A stretch of DNA of 64,000 nt from NCBI GenBank assembly GCA_963708625.1, contig CAVPSV010000004.1, positions 1,736,001 through 1,800,000 on the forward strand, given 5' to 3'. Shown here in pieces: positions 55,872-64,000 of this stretch. The notes beneath the pieces are model-generated. The model did no database searches. It had not been told where the DNA came from and saw nothing but the letters and a program-made list of their open reading frames with translations. Made by a program: the position numbers and the translations under genes. This DNA comes from DASXIF01 sp036498145 (lineage in GTDB: Bacteria > Actinomycetota > Actinomycetes > Mycobacteriales > Jatrophihabitantaceae). The first letter of the stretch is position 1. Each line of letters opens with the position of its first letter.

Positions 55872-57262
55872 ATGAGTTCCACTCCGGTGCGTGACCGTGC
55901 CCGCGGCGGCCCGCCGGAACCAAGCGAGGCCGGCCGGCGCAATGTGGTTCCCGCGATGGCCGGCCGGACGCTGTGGTTCGCCGCCATCTGGACCGGGGTC
56001 GGCGCGGCCGCGCTGTGCGCGACGCTCGCCATCGTGTCGGTGGCGATCTGCTGGCTACCCAGCGCCGGAGCGTCCGGCCACTCCATCGCAGCGATCCGCG
56101 CCGGGCTGCTCACCTTCCTGGCCGCGCTGCACGGCGGCGTGGTGGTGGACGGCAGCAGTGCTCAGTTCCTGCCGCTGGGCCTGACGATCATCGTCGGCCT
56201 GGTGTGCTGGCGAGCGGGCAGCGGCCTGGCCGACGCCGCCACCGACCTGGCCGAGCACGACACCCGCCGGCTCGCCGTCGCCGCAGTGCTGCAGGCGGGC
56301 AGCTTCACCGACGCCTGGCGCTGATCGCGGTGCCGTTCGCCGCGTCTGGGCACCAGCCGCGCATCGTGGTTCGGCGTCGCCGTGCGGCGGCATGGTGCTG
56401 TTCATCCTCAGCGGTGGCGTCTCGTTCGTGCGGTCCGGGCCGCTGCGCGAACGTGTGCTCGCACGAGGTGCCCGATTCGATTCGCCTCGGTGCCCGTGCC
56501 GCCGCAGTCGCCCTGGCCGCGTATGTCGCAGTGGCGGCGCTGCTGGTGGCCGTGGCGCTGGTGCTGCACGCCGGGCGCGTCGAGGAGATCTCCCGGCAGC
56601 TCGGCGGCGGTTGGAGCGGGATTCCGGTGCTGGTGCTGGGCGTTCTCGCTGCGCCGAACGCGGTGATCGCGGCGCTGGCTTACCTGCTCGGACCCGGTTT
56701 CGCCATCGGCACCGGTGCAACGGTGAGCGTGGGCAGTGCCGCACATGGCGTGGTGCCGGCGTTCCCGCTGCTCGGTGCGCTGCCGCACGGTAAGGCGAAC
56801 GCCCTCGTCTGGGTGGCCGTGGCCGCCGCCCCGGTGCTGGCCGGGTTGCTCGCCGCGCGCGTGCTGTGGCGGGTGCCCGACTGGCAGGCGCGATGGCGTG
56901 GCGTCGCGGCTGCCGCCGGTGTTTTCGGTGCGGCGCTGTTCGTGCTGGCCTGGCAGGGCGGCGGTGGCATCGGATCGGGACGGTTGCACGTGCTCGGCGC
57001 GTCCGGATTGCGTACCGGGGCGTTCGGCGCGGTGACGCTCGCGGTCGCCGCATCTGTCGGCCTCGCCGCCGGCGTCCTGCGGTCGCGCTTCGGCCGCTGG
57101 GCTGACTTCGCTGGTGCCGAGGGGCAGCCGGTCGCCCGGTTGCTGACGCCAGCGACCAGCGAGCCGATGCGTCGGCTGCGCGCGCTCACCCGCGCTCCAG
57201 CCTCATCCGGCCCGCAGCCGAACAACCCGGAGGCGGACGGTCCGCGCAAGCTCGCCGGATAA
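55872..57262 (+). CDS. DUF6350-like polytopic membrane protein, frameshifted
   Basis: About 463 codons with roughly ten hydrophobic helices (for example FAAIWTGVGAAALCATLAIVSVAI, ALAAYVAVAALLVAVALVL, VWVAVAAAPVLAGLLAARVLW). Position between the Rv0954-like gene and purN, and size, match Rv0955 of M. tuberculosis (DUF6350). No catalytic motif seen; the C-terminus is a soluble Ser/Pro/Asn tail. At least three frame changes between about 56310 and 56480 interrupt the middle. Start ATG at 55872. Function unknown. Confidence 0.72.
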
Positions 57263-57294
57263 GCATCCTGACCGGCTTGGCAAGCCTCGCCGGA

Positions 57295-57300
57295 TAAAGT
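57295..57300 (+). promoter_or_regulatory. Putative -10 of a leaderless purN transcript
   Basis: TAAAGT followed by 6 nt and the GTG at 57307. Confidence 0.45.
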
Positions 57301-57306
57301 GGCCAG

Positions 57307-57887
57307 GTGTCGGCAGCCGCGCGAATCGTCGTTCTCGCCTCCGGCAGCGGCACCACCCTGCAGGCGGTCCTCGAGGCCGCGGCAGACCCGGCGTTCGGCG
57401 GCCAGGTCGTTGCCGCCGGCACGGACGTCAAAGGCTGCCGCGCGATGGAGCGGGCCGAAGCCGCGGGCGTCCCCACCTTCGCGGTCGGGCTGCACGAGTT
57501 CGCGGACCGCGCGGCCTGGAACGACGCGTTCGCCGATGCGATCGCCGCGCACCGCCCGGACCTCGTCGTGCTCGCGGGCTTCATGCGCGTGCTCGCACCG
57601 CGGTCGTGCAGCCGCTTCCGCATCGTCAACACCCACCCCGCGCTGCTGCCCGCCTTCCCCGGCGCGCACGCGGTGCGCGACGCGCTGGCCGCCGGCGTCA
57701 CTGACTCCGGCGTCACCGTGCACTGGGTGGACGAGGGCGTCGACACCGGCCCGGTGATCGAGCCAGGAGCGCGTGCCGGTGCTCGCCGGCGACGATGAGG
57801 ACGTCGCTGCACGAGCGCATCCAGGCCGTCGAGAAACCCTTGTACGTCAAGGCAATCCAGCAGATCTGTCAGGAGCTCTCCGCATGA
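57307..57887 (+). CDS. purN: Phosphoribosylglycinamide formyltransferase, frameshifted
   Basis: Third step of purine synthesis, using 10-formyl-THF. The N-terminal VVLASGSGTTLQAVL is the GAR phosphate site; VLAGFMRVL, the catalytic NTHPALLPAFPGAHAV (Asn and His) and WVDEGVDTGPVI (Asp) follow. Two apparent inserted bases near 57765 and 57806 move VPVLAGDDED and SLHERIQAVEKPLYV to other frames; 581 nt equals 193 codons plus two. Its TGA overlaps the purH ATG, so the pair is coupled. Confidence 0.94.
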
Positions 57888-59508
57888 CGCTAGGCACCAC
57901 ACAGGCACCACCACAGGCACACCAAGATCCGGATCGCCGCGCGCTGGTCAGCGTCTACGACAAGACCGGTCTGGACGAACTCGCCCGCGGGCTGCACGAC
58001 GCGGGCGTCGAGATCGTCTCCACCGGCTCCACCGCGGCACGCATCCGTGAGCTGGGCGTCCCGGTGACACCGGTCGACGAGGTGACCGGTTTCCCGGAGA
58101 TCCTCGGCGGCCGGGTGAAGACACTGCACCCGAACGTGCACGCCGGGCTGCTGGCCGACCAGAACGACCCGGACCACGTCGCCACGATCGATCGACCTCG
58201 GCATCGCCGCCATTCCAGCTCGCCGTCGTCAACCTGTACCCGTTCCGCGAGACGGTGGCCGCCGGTGCCGAGCACGCCGGAGGTCATCGAGCAGATCGAC
58301 ATCGGCGGTCCGGCGATGGTCCGCGCTGCCGCCAAGAACCACGGTTCGCTGGCCGTGGTCGTCGACCCGGCCCGCTACGTCGACGTGCTGGACGCCGTGC
58401 GCGCCGGCGGCTTCGACCTCGCCGCCCGGCAGCGCCTTGCCGCTCGGACGCGTTCCGGCACACCGCCGCGTACGACATCGCGGTCGCGTCCTGGCTGGGC
58501 AGCGTGGTCGCGCCGGACGACGAGGTCGGCCGGCGAGGCGACCGGCTTCCCGGGCTGGGTCGCCGCGGCCTGGGAGCGCGCGGCGGTGCTGCGCTACGGG
58601 GAGAACCCGCACCAGTCCGCGGCGCTGTACGTCACCCCGGGCGGTGCGGGCTGGCGCAGGCCGAGCAACTGTCCGGCAAGGAGATGAGCTACAACAACTA
58701 CGTCGACGCCGAGGCGGCGCGCCGCGCCGCCTACGACTTCGACGAGCCGTGCGTCGCGATCATCAAGCACGCCAACCCGTGCGGCATCGCGGTCGGCGCG
58801 GACATCGCCGAGGCGCACCGCAAGGCGCACGCGTGCGATCCGGTCAGCGCCTACGGCGGTGTGATCGCGACGAACCGGCCCGTCTCTGCGGCGATGGCCG
58901 CGCAACTCGCCGACATCTTCACCGAGGTGATCGTGCGCTCCGGCCTTCGACGACGACGCGCTCGAGGCGTTGCGCGCCAAGAAGAACCTGCGCCTGCTGG
59001 TCGCGGCGCCGGTCGCCGCCGAGCCGGCCGTGGAGAGCCGGCCGATCAGCGGCGGGCTGTTGCTGCAGCGTGCCGACCGCATCGACGCGCCGGGCGACGA
59101 TCCAGACTCGTGGACGACTTGGCGACCGGCGATGCGGCGGAGGATGCAACGCTGGCCGACCTCGTCTTCGCGTGGCGGGCGGTGCGGGCGGTGAAGTCCA
59201 ACGCGATCCTCTCGCGCGCGACGGAGCGACAGTCGGTGTCGGCATGGGGCAGGTGAACCGCGTCGATTCCTGCCGGCTGGCGGTGGCGCGAGCCGGTGAC
59301 CGGGTGGCCGGCGCTGTGGCCGCATCGGATGCGTTCTTCCCGTTCCCGGACGGGCTGCAGGTGTCTGATCGATGCCGGTGTGCGTGCGGTCGTGCAGCCG
59401 GGCGGGTCGATCCGCGACGAGGACGTGATCGCCGCGGCGAAGGCGGCCGGCATCACCATGTATCTGACCGGGCCCGCACTTCGCCGGCACGGGTGTCAGG
59501 CCCATTGA
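57884..59508 (+). CDS. purH: Bifunctional AICAR transformylase/IMP cyclohydrolase, heavily frameshifted
   Basis: Last two steps of IMP synthesis. The N-terminal MGS-like cyclohydrolase domain has VSVYDKTGLDELARGL, STGSTAARIRELG and GGRVKTLHPNVHAGLL. The transformylase has LRYGENPHQSAALYV, YNNYVDAEAA, IKHANPCGIAVG and AYGGVIATNRPV. At least six frame changes occur (about 58190, 58210, 58440, 58535, 58650, 58945, 59100 and 59230); where the correct reading is obvious most are single inserted bases. The C-terminus reads GITMYLTGPALRRHG rather than the usual TGTRHFxH, probably another error. purN and folD flank it. Confidence 0.93.
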
Positions 59509-59649
59509 GCGTGTGTCGCGCCGCACAGCGCCTTGCATTTGGCAGGATGGCCGCCGTGACCGCGACTCGTGCTCGCCTTGGCACAGCCGCCTTGCATCTT
59601 GCGCACCTCGCCGCCGCGAGCCGTGGGGGCTCTTGGGAGGATGTAGCGC

Positions 59650-60508
59650 GTGACGGCGACAGTCCTGGACGGCAAGGCAACGCTGGCCGGAGTCGTAGCT
59701 GGCGCGGCGCGTCGCGGCGCTGCGGGAGCGCGGCATCGTGCCGGGCCTGGGCACCGTGCTGGTCGGTGAGGACCCGGCCAGCCGTTGGTACGTCAACGCC
59801 AAGCACCGAGACAGTGCCGAGATCGGCATCGCGAGCATCGAGCGGGAGCTTCCGTCTAGCGCGTCGCAGACCGAGGTCGAGGCGGTGGTGGCCGAGCTGA
59901 ACGCCGACCCCGCCTGCACCGCCTTCCTGGTGCAGCAGCCGACGGGTCTGGACGAGTTCGCGATCCTCGGCGCCGTCGACCCGGCCAAGGACGTCGACGG
60001 GCTGCATCCGGTGAACCTCGGCTGGCTGGTGCTCGGCAAGCCTGCGCCGCTGCCGTGCACGCCGAGTGGAATCATCGAGCTGCTGCGCCGCTATCACGTG
60101 CCGATCGCCGGCGCCGATGTCGTCGTCATCGGCCGGGGCATCACCGTGGGCCGCCCGCTGGCGCTGATGCTGACCCGGCGCAGCGAGAACGCGACCGTGA
60201 CGGTGTGCCATACCGGTACGCGTGATCTTGCTCGGCATGTGCGTTCGGCTGACATCGTGGTGGCGGCCGCGGGCTCGGCCGGACTGATCACTGCGGAGAT
60301 GGTGAAGCCCGGGGCCGCGGTGCTGGACGCGGGCATCAGCCGGGTCGACGGCAAGGTCGCCGGTGATGTGGCGCCTGGTGTTGCCGACGTGGCTGGGTAC
60401 CTCACCCCGAACCCGGGCGGGGTCGGGCCGATGACCAGGGCGATGCTGCTGACGAACGTGGTCGAGGCGGCCGAGCGCGCCGCCGCTGCTGCGACCGCGT
60501 CGAGGTGA
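59650..60508 (+). CDS. folD: Methylenetetrahydrofolate dehydrogenase/cyclohydrolase, frameshifted
   Basis: Supplies the 10-formyl-THF used by PurN and PurH. The catalytic Tyr-x3-Lys is in WYVNAKHRDSAEIGI; VQQPTGLD and KDVDGLHPVN line the active site; the Rossmann segment VVIGRGITVGRPLALML binds NADP; the C-terminus reads GGVGPMTRAMLLTN. GGAGG sits 11 nt before the GTG at 59650. One apparent inserted T near 59695 puts the first 16 residues in another frame; 859 nt equals 286 codons plus one. The DUF3017 GTG overlaps its stop. Confidence 0.94.
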
Positions 60509-60792
60509 AGGTGGCGCTGCAGCTGCGCAGGCGGGTGACGCGGCAGGCGCCGTTCCTATCGGTGCTCGGTCTGCTCGCGGTGGCTGTGCTGTACCTGACG
60601 TTCCAGCCCCGCCACTGGGAGCGGGGGACGTTCGTGATCGCCGCGGCGATGCTGGTGGCCGCGGTACTGCGCGGTGCGTTGCCGGCCGCGCGTGCGGGCT
60701 TGCTGGTGGTGCGGGGACGGTGGTGGGACGTGCTCGTCTACGCCGTGCTCGGCGTGCTGATTCTGGTGGTGGACGTCCGGCTGCGGCACTGA
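60505..60792 (+). CDS. DUF3017 membrane protein
   Basis: 95 residues, three TM helices (about residues 16-34, 43-57, 71-91), starting GTG inside the folD stop. Matches the small actinobacterial DUF3017 family that is routinely found directly after folD; the function is unknown. It is translationally coupled to folD. Confidence 0.85.
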   Translation: MKVALQLRRRVTRQAPFLSVLGLLAVAVLYLTFQPRHWERGTFVIAAAMLVAAVLRGALPAARAGLLVVRGRWWDVLVYAVLGVLILVVDVRLRH

Positions 60793-60969
60793 TCCGAGAC
60801 CGGCGGCGGCGAGGATGCTGGCGATCGGGCGGACGCCGGGCAGTGGTGCGCGCCTCGTGGCGGGCATCCGGCTGCCGGGGCGGGTCGGCGGCGGATTAAC
60901 GTTGCCGCCGTCGGCGCGCCGTGTCAGAAGAGGCCACGGCGGCGAAGCCATCGAGTGAGGAGACAGCGC

Positions 60970-61935
60970 ATGTCCCAGCCCGCGCGCAGCGGCAAGGTCA
61001 CCGTCGTCGGGGCCGGTTTCTACGGGTCGACGACGGCCCAGAGGCTGGCCGAGTACGACGTCTTCTCCACCGTCGTGCTCACTGACATCGTGGAGGGCAA
61101 GCCGGAGGGTCTCGCGCTGGACCTGAACCAGTCGCGACCCATCGAGGGGTTCGAGACGACCGTGGTCGGCGCGACCACCACGCCCGACGGCGGCGGCTAC
61201 GAGCCGACGGCCGGTTCGGACGTCGTGGTGATCACCGCGGGGCTGCCCCGCAAGCCGGGCATGAGCCGGATGGACCTGCTCGAGGTGAACGCGAAGATCG
61301 TGCGCGGGGTGGCGGAGAACATCGCCGCACAGTCGCCCGATGCGGTGATCATCGTGGTGTCGAATCCGCTGGACGAGATGACGGCGCTGGCGCAGCTCGC
61401 GTCGGGCTTCCCGAAGCAGCGTGTGTTCGGCCAGGCCGGCGTCCTCGACACCGCGCGGTTCACCAACAACGTGGCGACGACCCTGGGCGTGCCGGTGGGA
61501 TCGGTGCAGACGCTGACGCTGGGCTCGCACGGCGACACGATGGTGCCGGTGCCGTCTGCCTGCTTCGTCGACGGCAAGCCGTTGTCCGAGGTGATGGACG
61601 CGGCGACGATCGACGAGCTGGTGACACGCACACGCAACGGTGGCGCCGAGGTGGTCGCGCTGCTCAAGACCGGTTCGGCGTACTACGCGCCGTCGGCCGC
61701 CGCCGCGCGGATGGCGAAGGCAGTGATCTCCGATTCCGGCGAGGTGATCCCGGTATGCGCATGGGTGGACGGTGAGTACGGCATCAGCGGCGTCTACCTC
61801 GGCGTGGAGGCCCAGATCGGCCGCGCGGGCATCAAGCGGATCGTCGAGCGCGACCTGACCGAGTCGGAGCTGGCCGCGCTCACCGACGCTGCCGAGGCCG
61901 TCCGCGCCAAGCAAGCCGACGTCGCCAACCTCTAA
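60970..61935 (+). CDS. mdh: Malate dehydrogenase (LDH-like type)
   Basis: Oxidises malate to oxaloacetate in the TCA cycle. 321 residues, intact; GAGGAGA upstream sets the ATG at 60970. The NAD site is VVGAGFYGSTTAQRL with the adenosine-binding Asp of LTDIVEGKPEG; the substrate loop is GLPRKPGMSRMDLL; the catalytic histidine is in LGSHGDTMVPVP. This LDH-like form is typical of some actinobacteria. sucCD lie 7 kb away. A palindrome starts 19 bp after the stop. Confidence 0.95.
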   Translation: MSQPARSGKVTVVGAGFYGSTTAQRLAEYDVFSTVVLTDIVEGKPEGLALDLNQSRPIEGFETTVVGATTTPDGGGYEPTAGSDVVVITAGLPRKPGMSRMDLLEVNAKIVRGVAENIAAQSPDAVIIVVSNPLDEMTALAQLASGFPKQRVFGQAGVLDTARFTNNVATTLGVPVGSVQTLTLGSHGDTMVPVPSACFVDGKPLSEVMDAATIDELVTRTRNGGAEVVALLKTGSAYYAPSAAAARMAKAVISDSGEVIPVCAWVDGEYGISGVYLGVEAQIGRAGIKRIVERDLTESELAALTDAAEAVRAKQADVANL

Positions 61936-61953
61936 CCCCCAGGCCACACCCGG

Positions 61954-62000
61954 GTTTGGGGAAGGTTTTAGCCCCTATACGGCTAAAAGTTTCCCCAAAT
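61954..62000. repeat. Palindrome, left copy of a pair flanking the DUF559 gene
   Basis: GTTTGGGGAAGGTTTTAGCC and GGCTAAAAGTTTCCCCAAAT arms. It spans the DUF559 stop at 61975, so its inner bases encode the last residues. About 80% identical to 63016-63062. Confidence 0.75.
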
Positions 62001-62988
62001 CGCGGTTGGGTGCGGTTAGACCCACGACAGTGGCGGCGACATAGGCCGGCCGGTCAATCAGGTCCGCCCAGGTGAATCGGAGCACCGTCCAGCCCAGAGC
62101 GACAAGGTCATTTTGACGGCGCCGGTCCCGGCGAAAGCTATCGACGTCGACGTGATACGCCATGCCGTCCACCTCGATGGCAATCCGTTGCCCAACGATC
62201 GCAACGTCGACGACAGCGATCAGGTCACCATTGACCCAGACGACATGGTTGGCCTTCCAGCCGCGTACGCCCGCGTCCCGAAGGATGCGATGCAACCGGC
62301 GCTCCGACTCGGCGGCGGCACCGTCCGCGGTCGCGTCCAGCAGCCGGCGAAGCTGGGGGTTTCCACGACGGGACGGGTAACGCCTGAGCCGTGTGATCAG
62401 GTCCGTCCGAGCAATCCAGCCGCGTTGCAGGGCGCGGTCTGCCAATCGGACGGCCTCGCGCGGCTCGGCTGATGCGAGCAATGACATAGTCGTCCATCGC
62501 TCGGTCGTTACCGGGAGCCCGTCGCGCATGCCCCGGGGCGGAGCTGTTAGCCGCCACCGACTGACCCTGACCCCTGTCGGAGCCACCGCGCGTCGGTCAT
62601 GCGGAATCAAGACGTGCACGAGGTGCGCACGGCAGTCGAGCAGTCCCCATAACTCTGCGGCCGTCTCCCCGCATAGCACTCCGCCGGTCGCCAGTACCGC
62701 CCGCCATAGCTGAGCGCGGAACGTAAGTGGTGCGCCACCGACCACATAGACACCGGCGGCGGTCCGATCGAGTTCACCGTTGGCCATCATGCATCGGATT
62801 GCCTTGGTGGATCGTCCCGCGCGAAGCAACTGGGACCGCGACACGACACCGCTCTGCCGTCTCGAGATCCGCCGCCAGTCCGTGGATACGCCCGCTGGCG
62901 TCGAATCGGTTGGGTGGTTGGAGGTGGTTGAGGACATGCGCGGGAGCGTGCCTCGAACCCGGTCAGCCATGCTCCGGCTCGTCCACAC
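61975..62988 (-). CDS. AbiEi-like/DUF559 (Vsr-fold) protein
   Basis: 337 residues, intact. The N-terminal winged-helix segment (WRRISRRQSGVVSRSQLLRAG, then GELDRTAAGVYVV) is like AbiEi-type antitoxin/DNA-binding domains; the centre has VLCGETAAELWGL and VHVLIPHDRR. The C-terminus is a DUF559/Vsr endonuclease-like fold: AIVGQRIAIEVDGMAYH, FRRDRRRQNDLVALGWTVLRFTW. Proteins of this type are very common in actinobacteria; DNA-processing or toxin-antitoxin roles are proposed, not shown. No partner toxin is adjacent. The start is uncertain: ATG at 62988 or at 62937 (MSSTTSNHP). Confidence 0.8.
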   Translation of the reverse strand: MWTSRSMADRVRGTLPRMSSTTSNHPTDSTPAGVSTDWRRISRRQSGVVSRSQLLRAGRSTKAIRCMMANGELDRTAAGVYVVGGAPLTFRAQLWRAVLATGGVLCGETAAELWGLLDCRAHLVHVLIPHDRRAVAPTGVRVSRWRLTAPPRGMRDGLPVTTERWTTMSLLASAEPREAVRLADRALQRGWIARTDLITRLRRYPSRRGNPQLRRLLDATADGAAAESERRLHRILRDAGVRGWKANHVVWVNGDLIAVVDVAIVGQRIAIEVDGMAYHVDVDSFRRDRRRQNDLVALGWTVLRFTWADLIDRPAYVAATVVGLTAPNRDLGKLLAV

Positions 62989-63015
62989 CTCAGGCGCTCA
63001 TCCACATCCGTCCCG

Positions 63016-63062
63016 GTTTGGGGAAGGTATTAGCCCTATAGCGGCTACAACCTTCCCCAAAC
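63016..63062. repeat. Palindrome, right copy of the pair flanking the DUF559 gene
   Basis: GTTTGGGGAAGGTATTAGCC and GGCTACAACCTTCCCCAAAC arms, in the 100-bp gap between the DUF559 start and the PaiB-like stop. Confidence 0.75.
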
Positions 63063-63088
63063 CGGTCCAGGGGTGCGTCAGGGATGGG

Positions 63089-63649
63089 TCAGAGGTGGGT
63101 GAGGGCGGCGGCGTCGCCGGGGCCGGCGCGATCGCGCAGGTGTTCGGCCACCGCGGCGCGGTGCTCGTCGTCGACGTTGCCGCCGTACTTGAACTTCGAG
63201 CGCACCTCGGTGACCTCGAGCCGGATGCCCCGGATCGAGTTGAGCCGGCGACCGTGCTCGATCGGGTCCACCGCGCCGCCGTCCGGCTCGGTCACCGCGA
63301 GTTGGGCGCGCAGGATCTCGGCCTTGCCGTCAAGGTCGTCCACCACGGTGACCACCCCGATGAGCTGGACCGCGGCGTAGTACGTCGTCGGCACGCCCGA
63401 AAGCCGGATCCTCGTCGCCGATCGCCTTCCACGCCGCCGGGATGTACGCCCAGTCGCCGGCGACGCTGAGCATCGCGTTCGGGTTCTCCGCCAGCGCATC
63501 CCAGACCGGATTCGGCCTGGCCAGATGCAGCACCACCTCGCCAGCCGAGCGCAGCGCGAACTGCGTCGGCACCGCCACCGGCAGGTCCCGATCACGGCCG
63601 CCGGCGATGAAGTGACCGAAGCCCGAGCGCGCGGACGAAACTCATCCAT
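63089..63649 (-). CDS. PaiB-family FMN-binding protein, frameshifted
   Basis: About 187 codons of a split-barrel flavin-binding protein of the FMN-binding negative transcriptional regulator (PaiB) type. N-terminal frame MDEFRPRARAS, then (one deleted base) GHFIAGGRDRDLPVAVPTQF, VVLHLARPNPVWDAL, LSVAGDWAYIPAAWK, then (one inserted base near 63400) VPTTYYAAVQLIGVVTVVDD and a helical C-terminus with VTEVRSKFKYGGNVDDEHR. The two indels cancel. PaiB-like proteins bind FMN; a repressor role is inferred from the family. Confidence 0.82.
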   Translation of the reverse strand: MDEFRPRARASVTSSPAAVIGTCRWRCRRSSRCARLARWCCIWPGRIRSGMRWRRTRTRCSASPATGRTSRRRGRRSATRIRLSGVPTTYYAAVQLIGVVTVVDDLDGKAEILRAQLAVTEPDGGAVDPIEHGRRLNSIRGIRLEVTEVRSKFKYGGNVDDEHRAAVAEHLRDRAGPGDAAALTHL

Positions 63650-63698
63650 TGCTCGGTGGACCGACCCTGGTCCCAGGGGTGAATCAGCACGCGTCGCC

Positions 63699-64000
63699 TC
63701 AGCCGAATTCGCCGAGGACCGCGCTGCGGAGTACGTCCAGGCCGACGCTGCCGATGTCCAGCGCGGACCGGTGGAAGTGTTTCAGGTCGAACGCGTCGCC
63801 GGCCTTCGCCCGGGCGTCCTCGCGCAGTTGCAGCCAAATCCGCTCGCCGATCTTGTACGCCGGCGCCTGCCCGGGCCAGCCGAGGTAGCGATCCAGCTCG
63901 AATCGCCGGAAGCCCTCGTTCATCGCGCAGTGCTCGGCCAGGAACGCCCACGCCTTGTCGTAGTCCCAGGCACCGCCGCCGACGGACGCGGGTGCCGGCA
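63699..64000 (-). CDS. DUF885 protein, C-terminal part, cut by window end
   Basis: The frame ends at 63699 and runs out of the window: DYDKAWAFLAEHCAMNEGF, LDRYLGWPGQAPAYKIGERIW, AFDLKHFHRSALDIGSVGLD. This matches the conserved C-terminal segment of DUF885 proteins, a peptidase-like family of about 550 residues with a conserved H-x-x-x-L-x-L/G end. About 100 of those residues are visible. The catalytic region lies outside the window. Confidence 0.75.
   Translation of the reverse strand, partial: PAPASVGGGAWDYDKAWAFLAEHCAMNEGFRRFELDRYLGWPGQAPAYKIGERIWLQLREDARAKAGDAFDLKHFHRSALDIGSVGLDVLRSAVLGEFG

Overview
The window is high-GC (about 70% by eye) DNA from an actinomycete. The supporting evidence is a WhiB-family regulator, coenzyme F420 genes (a bifunctional FbiC and an F420-dependent glucose-6-phosphate dehydrogenase), a GroES/GroEL1 pair with a His-rich GroEL tail behind a CIRCE operator, and many leaderless-type promoters. 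Gene order resembles two separate segments of the Mycobacterium tuberculosis chromosome as I remember it: the Rv3441c-Rv3410c block (glmM, glmS, nnr, alr, tsaE, tsaB, rimI, tsaD, groES, groEL1, whiB, DUF5319, guaB2, guaB3) and the Rv0948c-Rv0957 block (chorismate mutase, uvrD1, sucC, sucD, two membrane proteins, purN, purH). The organism is therefore probably a non-mycobacterial relative in the Mycobacteriales/Frankiales neighbourhood; this is an inference, not an identification.

Layout. 0-14 kb: cell-wall amino-sugar and D-alanine supply (glmM, glmS, alr), CoA/NAD(P)HX housekeeping (acpS, nnr), a TrxR-like ferredoxin-NADP reductase, a secreted lipase, an LtrA-like membrane protein, and the t6A operon tsaE-tsaB-rimI-tsaD. 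14-20 kb: a 974-residue hydrolase/acyl-ligase fusion, CIRCE-groES-groEL1 and whiB. 20-24 kb: a DUF5319 protein and an FtsX-type ABC exporter. 24-32 kb: guaB, guaB3, fgd, a secreted fibronectin-III-like repeat protein and fbiC. 32-36 kb: corA, a short-chain dehydrogenase and guaA. 36-46 kb is the most accessory-looking part: a UvrA-like ATPase bounded by an 80-bp direct repeat, an SGNH acyltransferase, a divergent PspC/PspC-kinase module with a response regulator, and a 575-residue protein I do not recognise in visibly AT-richer DNA. 46-61.9 kb: chorismate mutase, a 44-codon ORF with its own terminator, an amino-acid permease, pcrA/uvrD1, a DUF2079 membrane protein, a B12-binding protein, sucCD, two membrane proteins, purN-purH, folD, DUF3017 and mdh. 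62-64 kb: an AbiEi/DUF559-type protein between two near-identical palindromes, a PaiB-like protein and the end of a DUF885 protein.

Reading-frame quality is uneven. About two dozen conserved genes, many of them essential, are interrupted by single-base frame changes, most of which look like one inserted base. They cluster at about 0-13, 32-36 and 50.5-60 kb, while long genes elsewhere are intact. I treat them as probable consensus errors and annotate each such gene as one feature spanning all its frames; those coordinates are gene extents, not translatable ORFs.

I find no rRNA, tRNA, CRISPR array, integrase, transposase or phage module. No stretch over 300 bases lacks a gene. Nothing amounts to a clear new multi-gene system. 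The best candidates for novelty are the unknown protein at 43.8-45.6 kb, the small ORF at 46.1 kb, the palindromic and dispersed repeats bracketing accessory genes, and a half-site array between the two divergent pspC genes.
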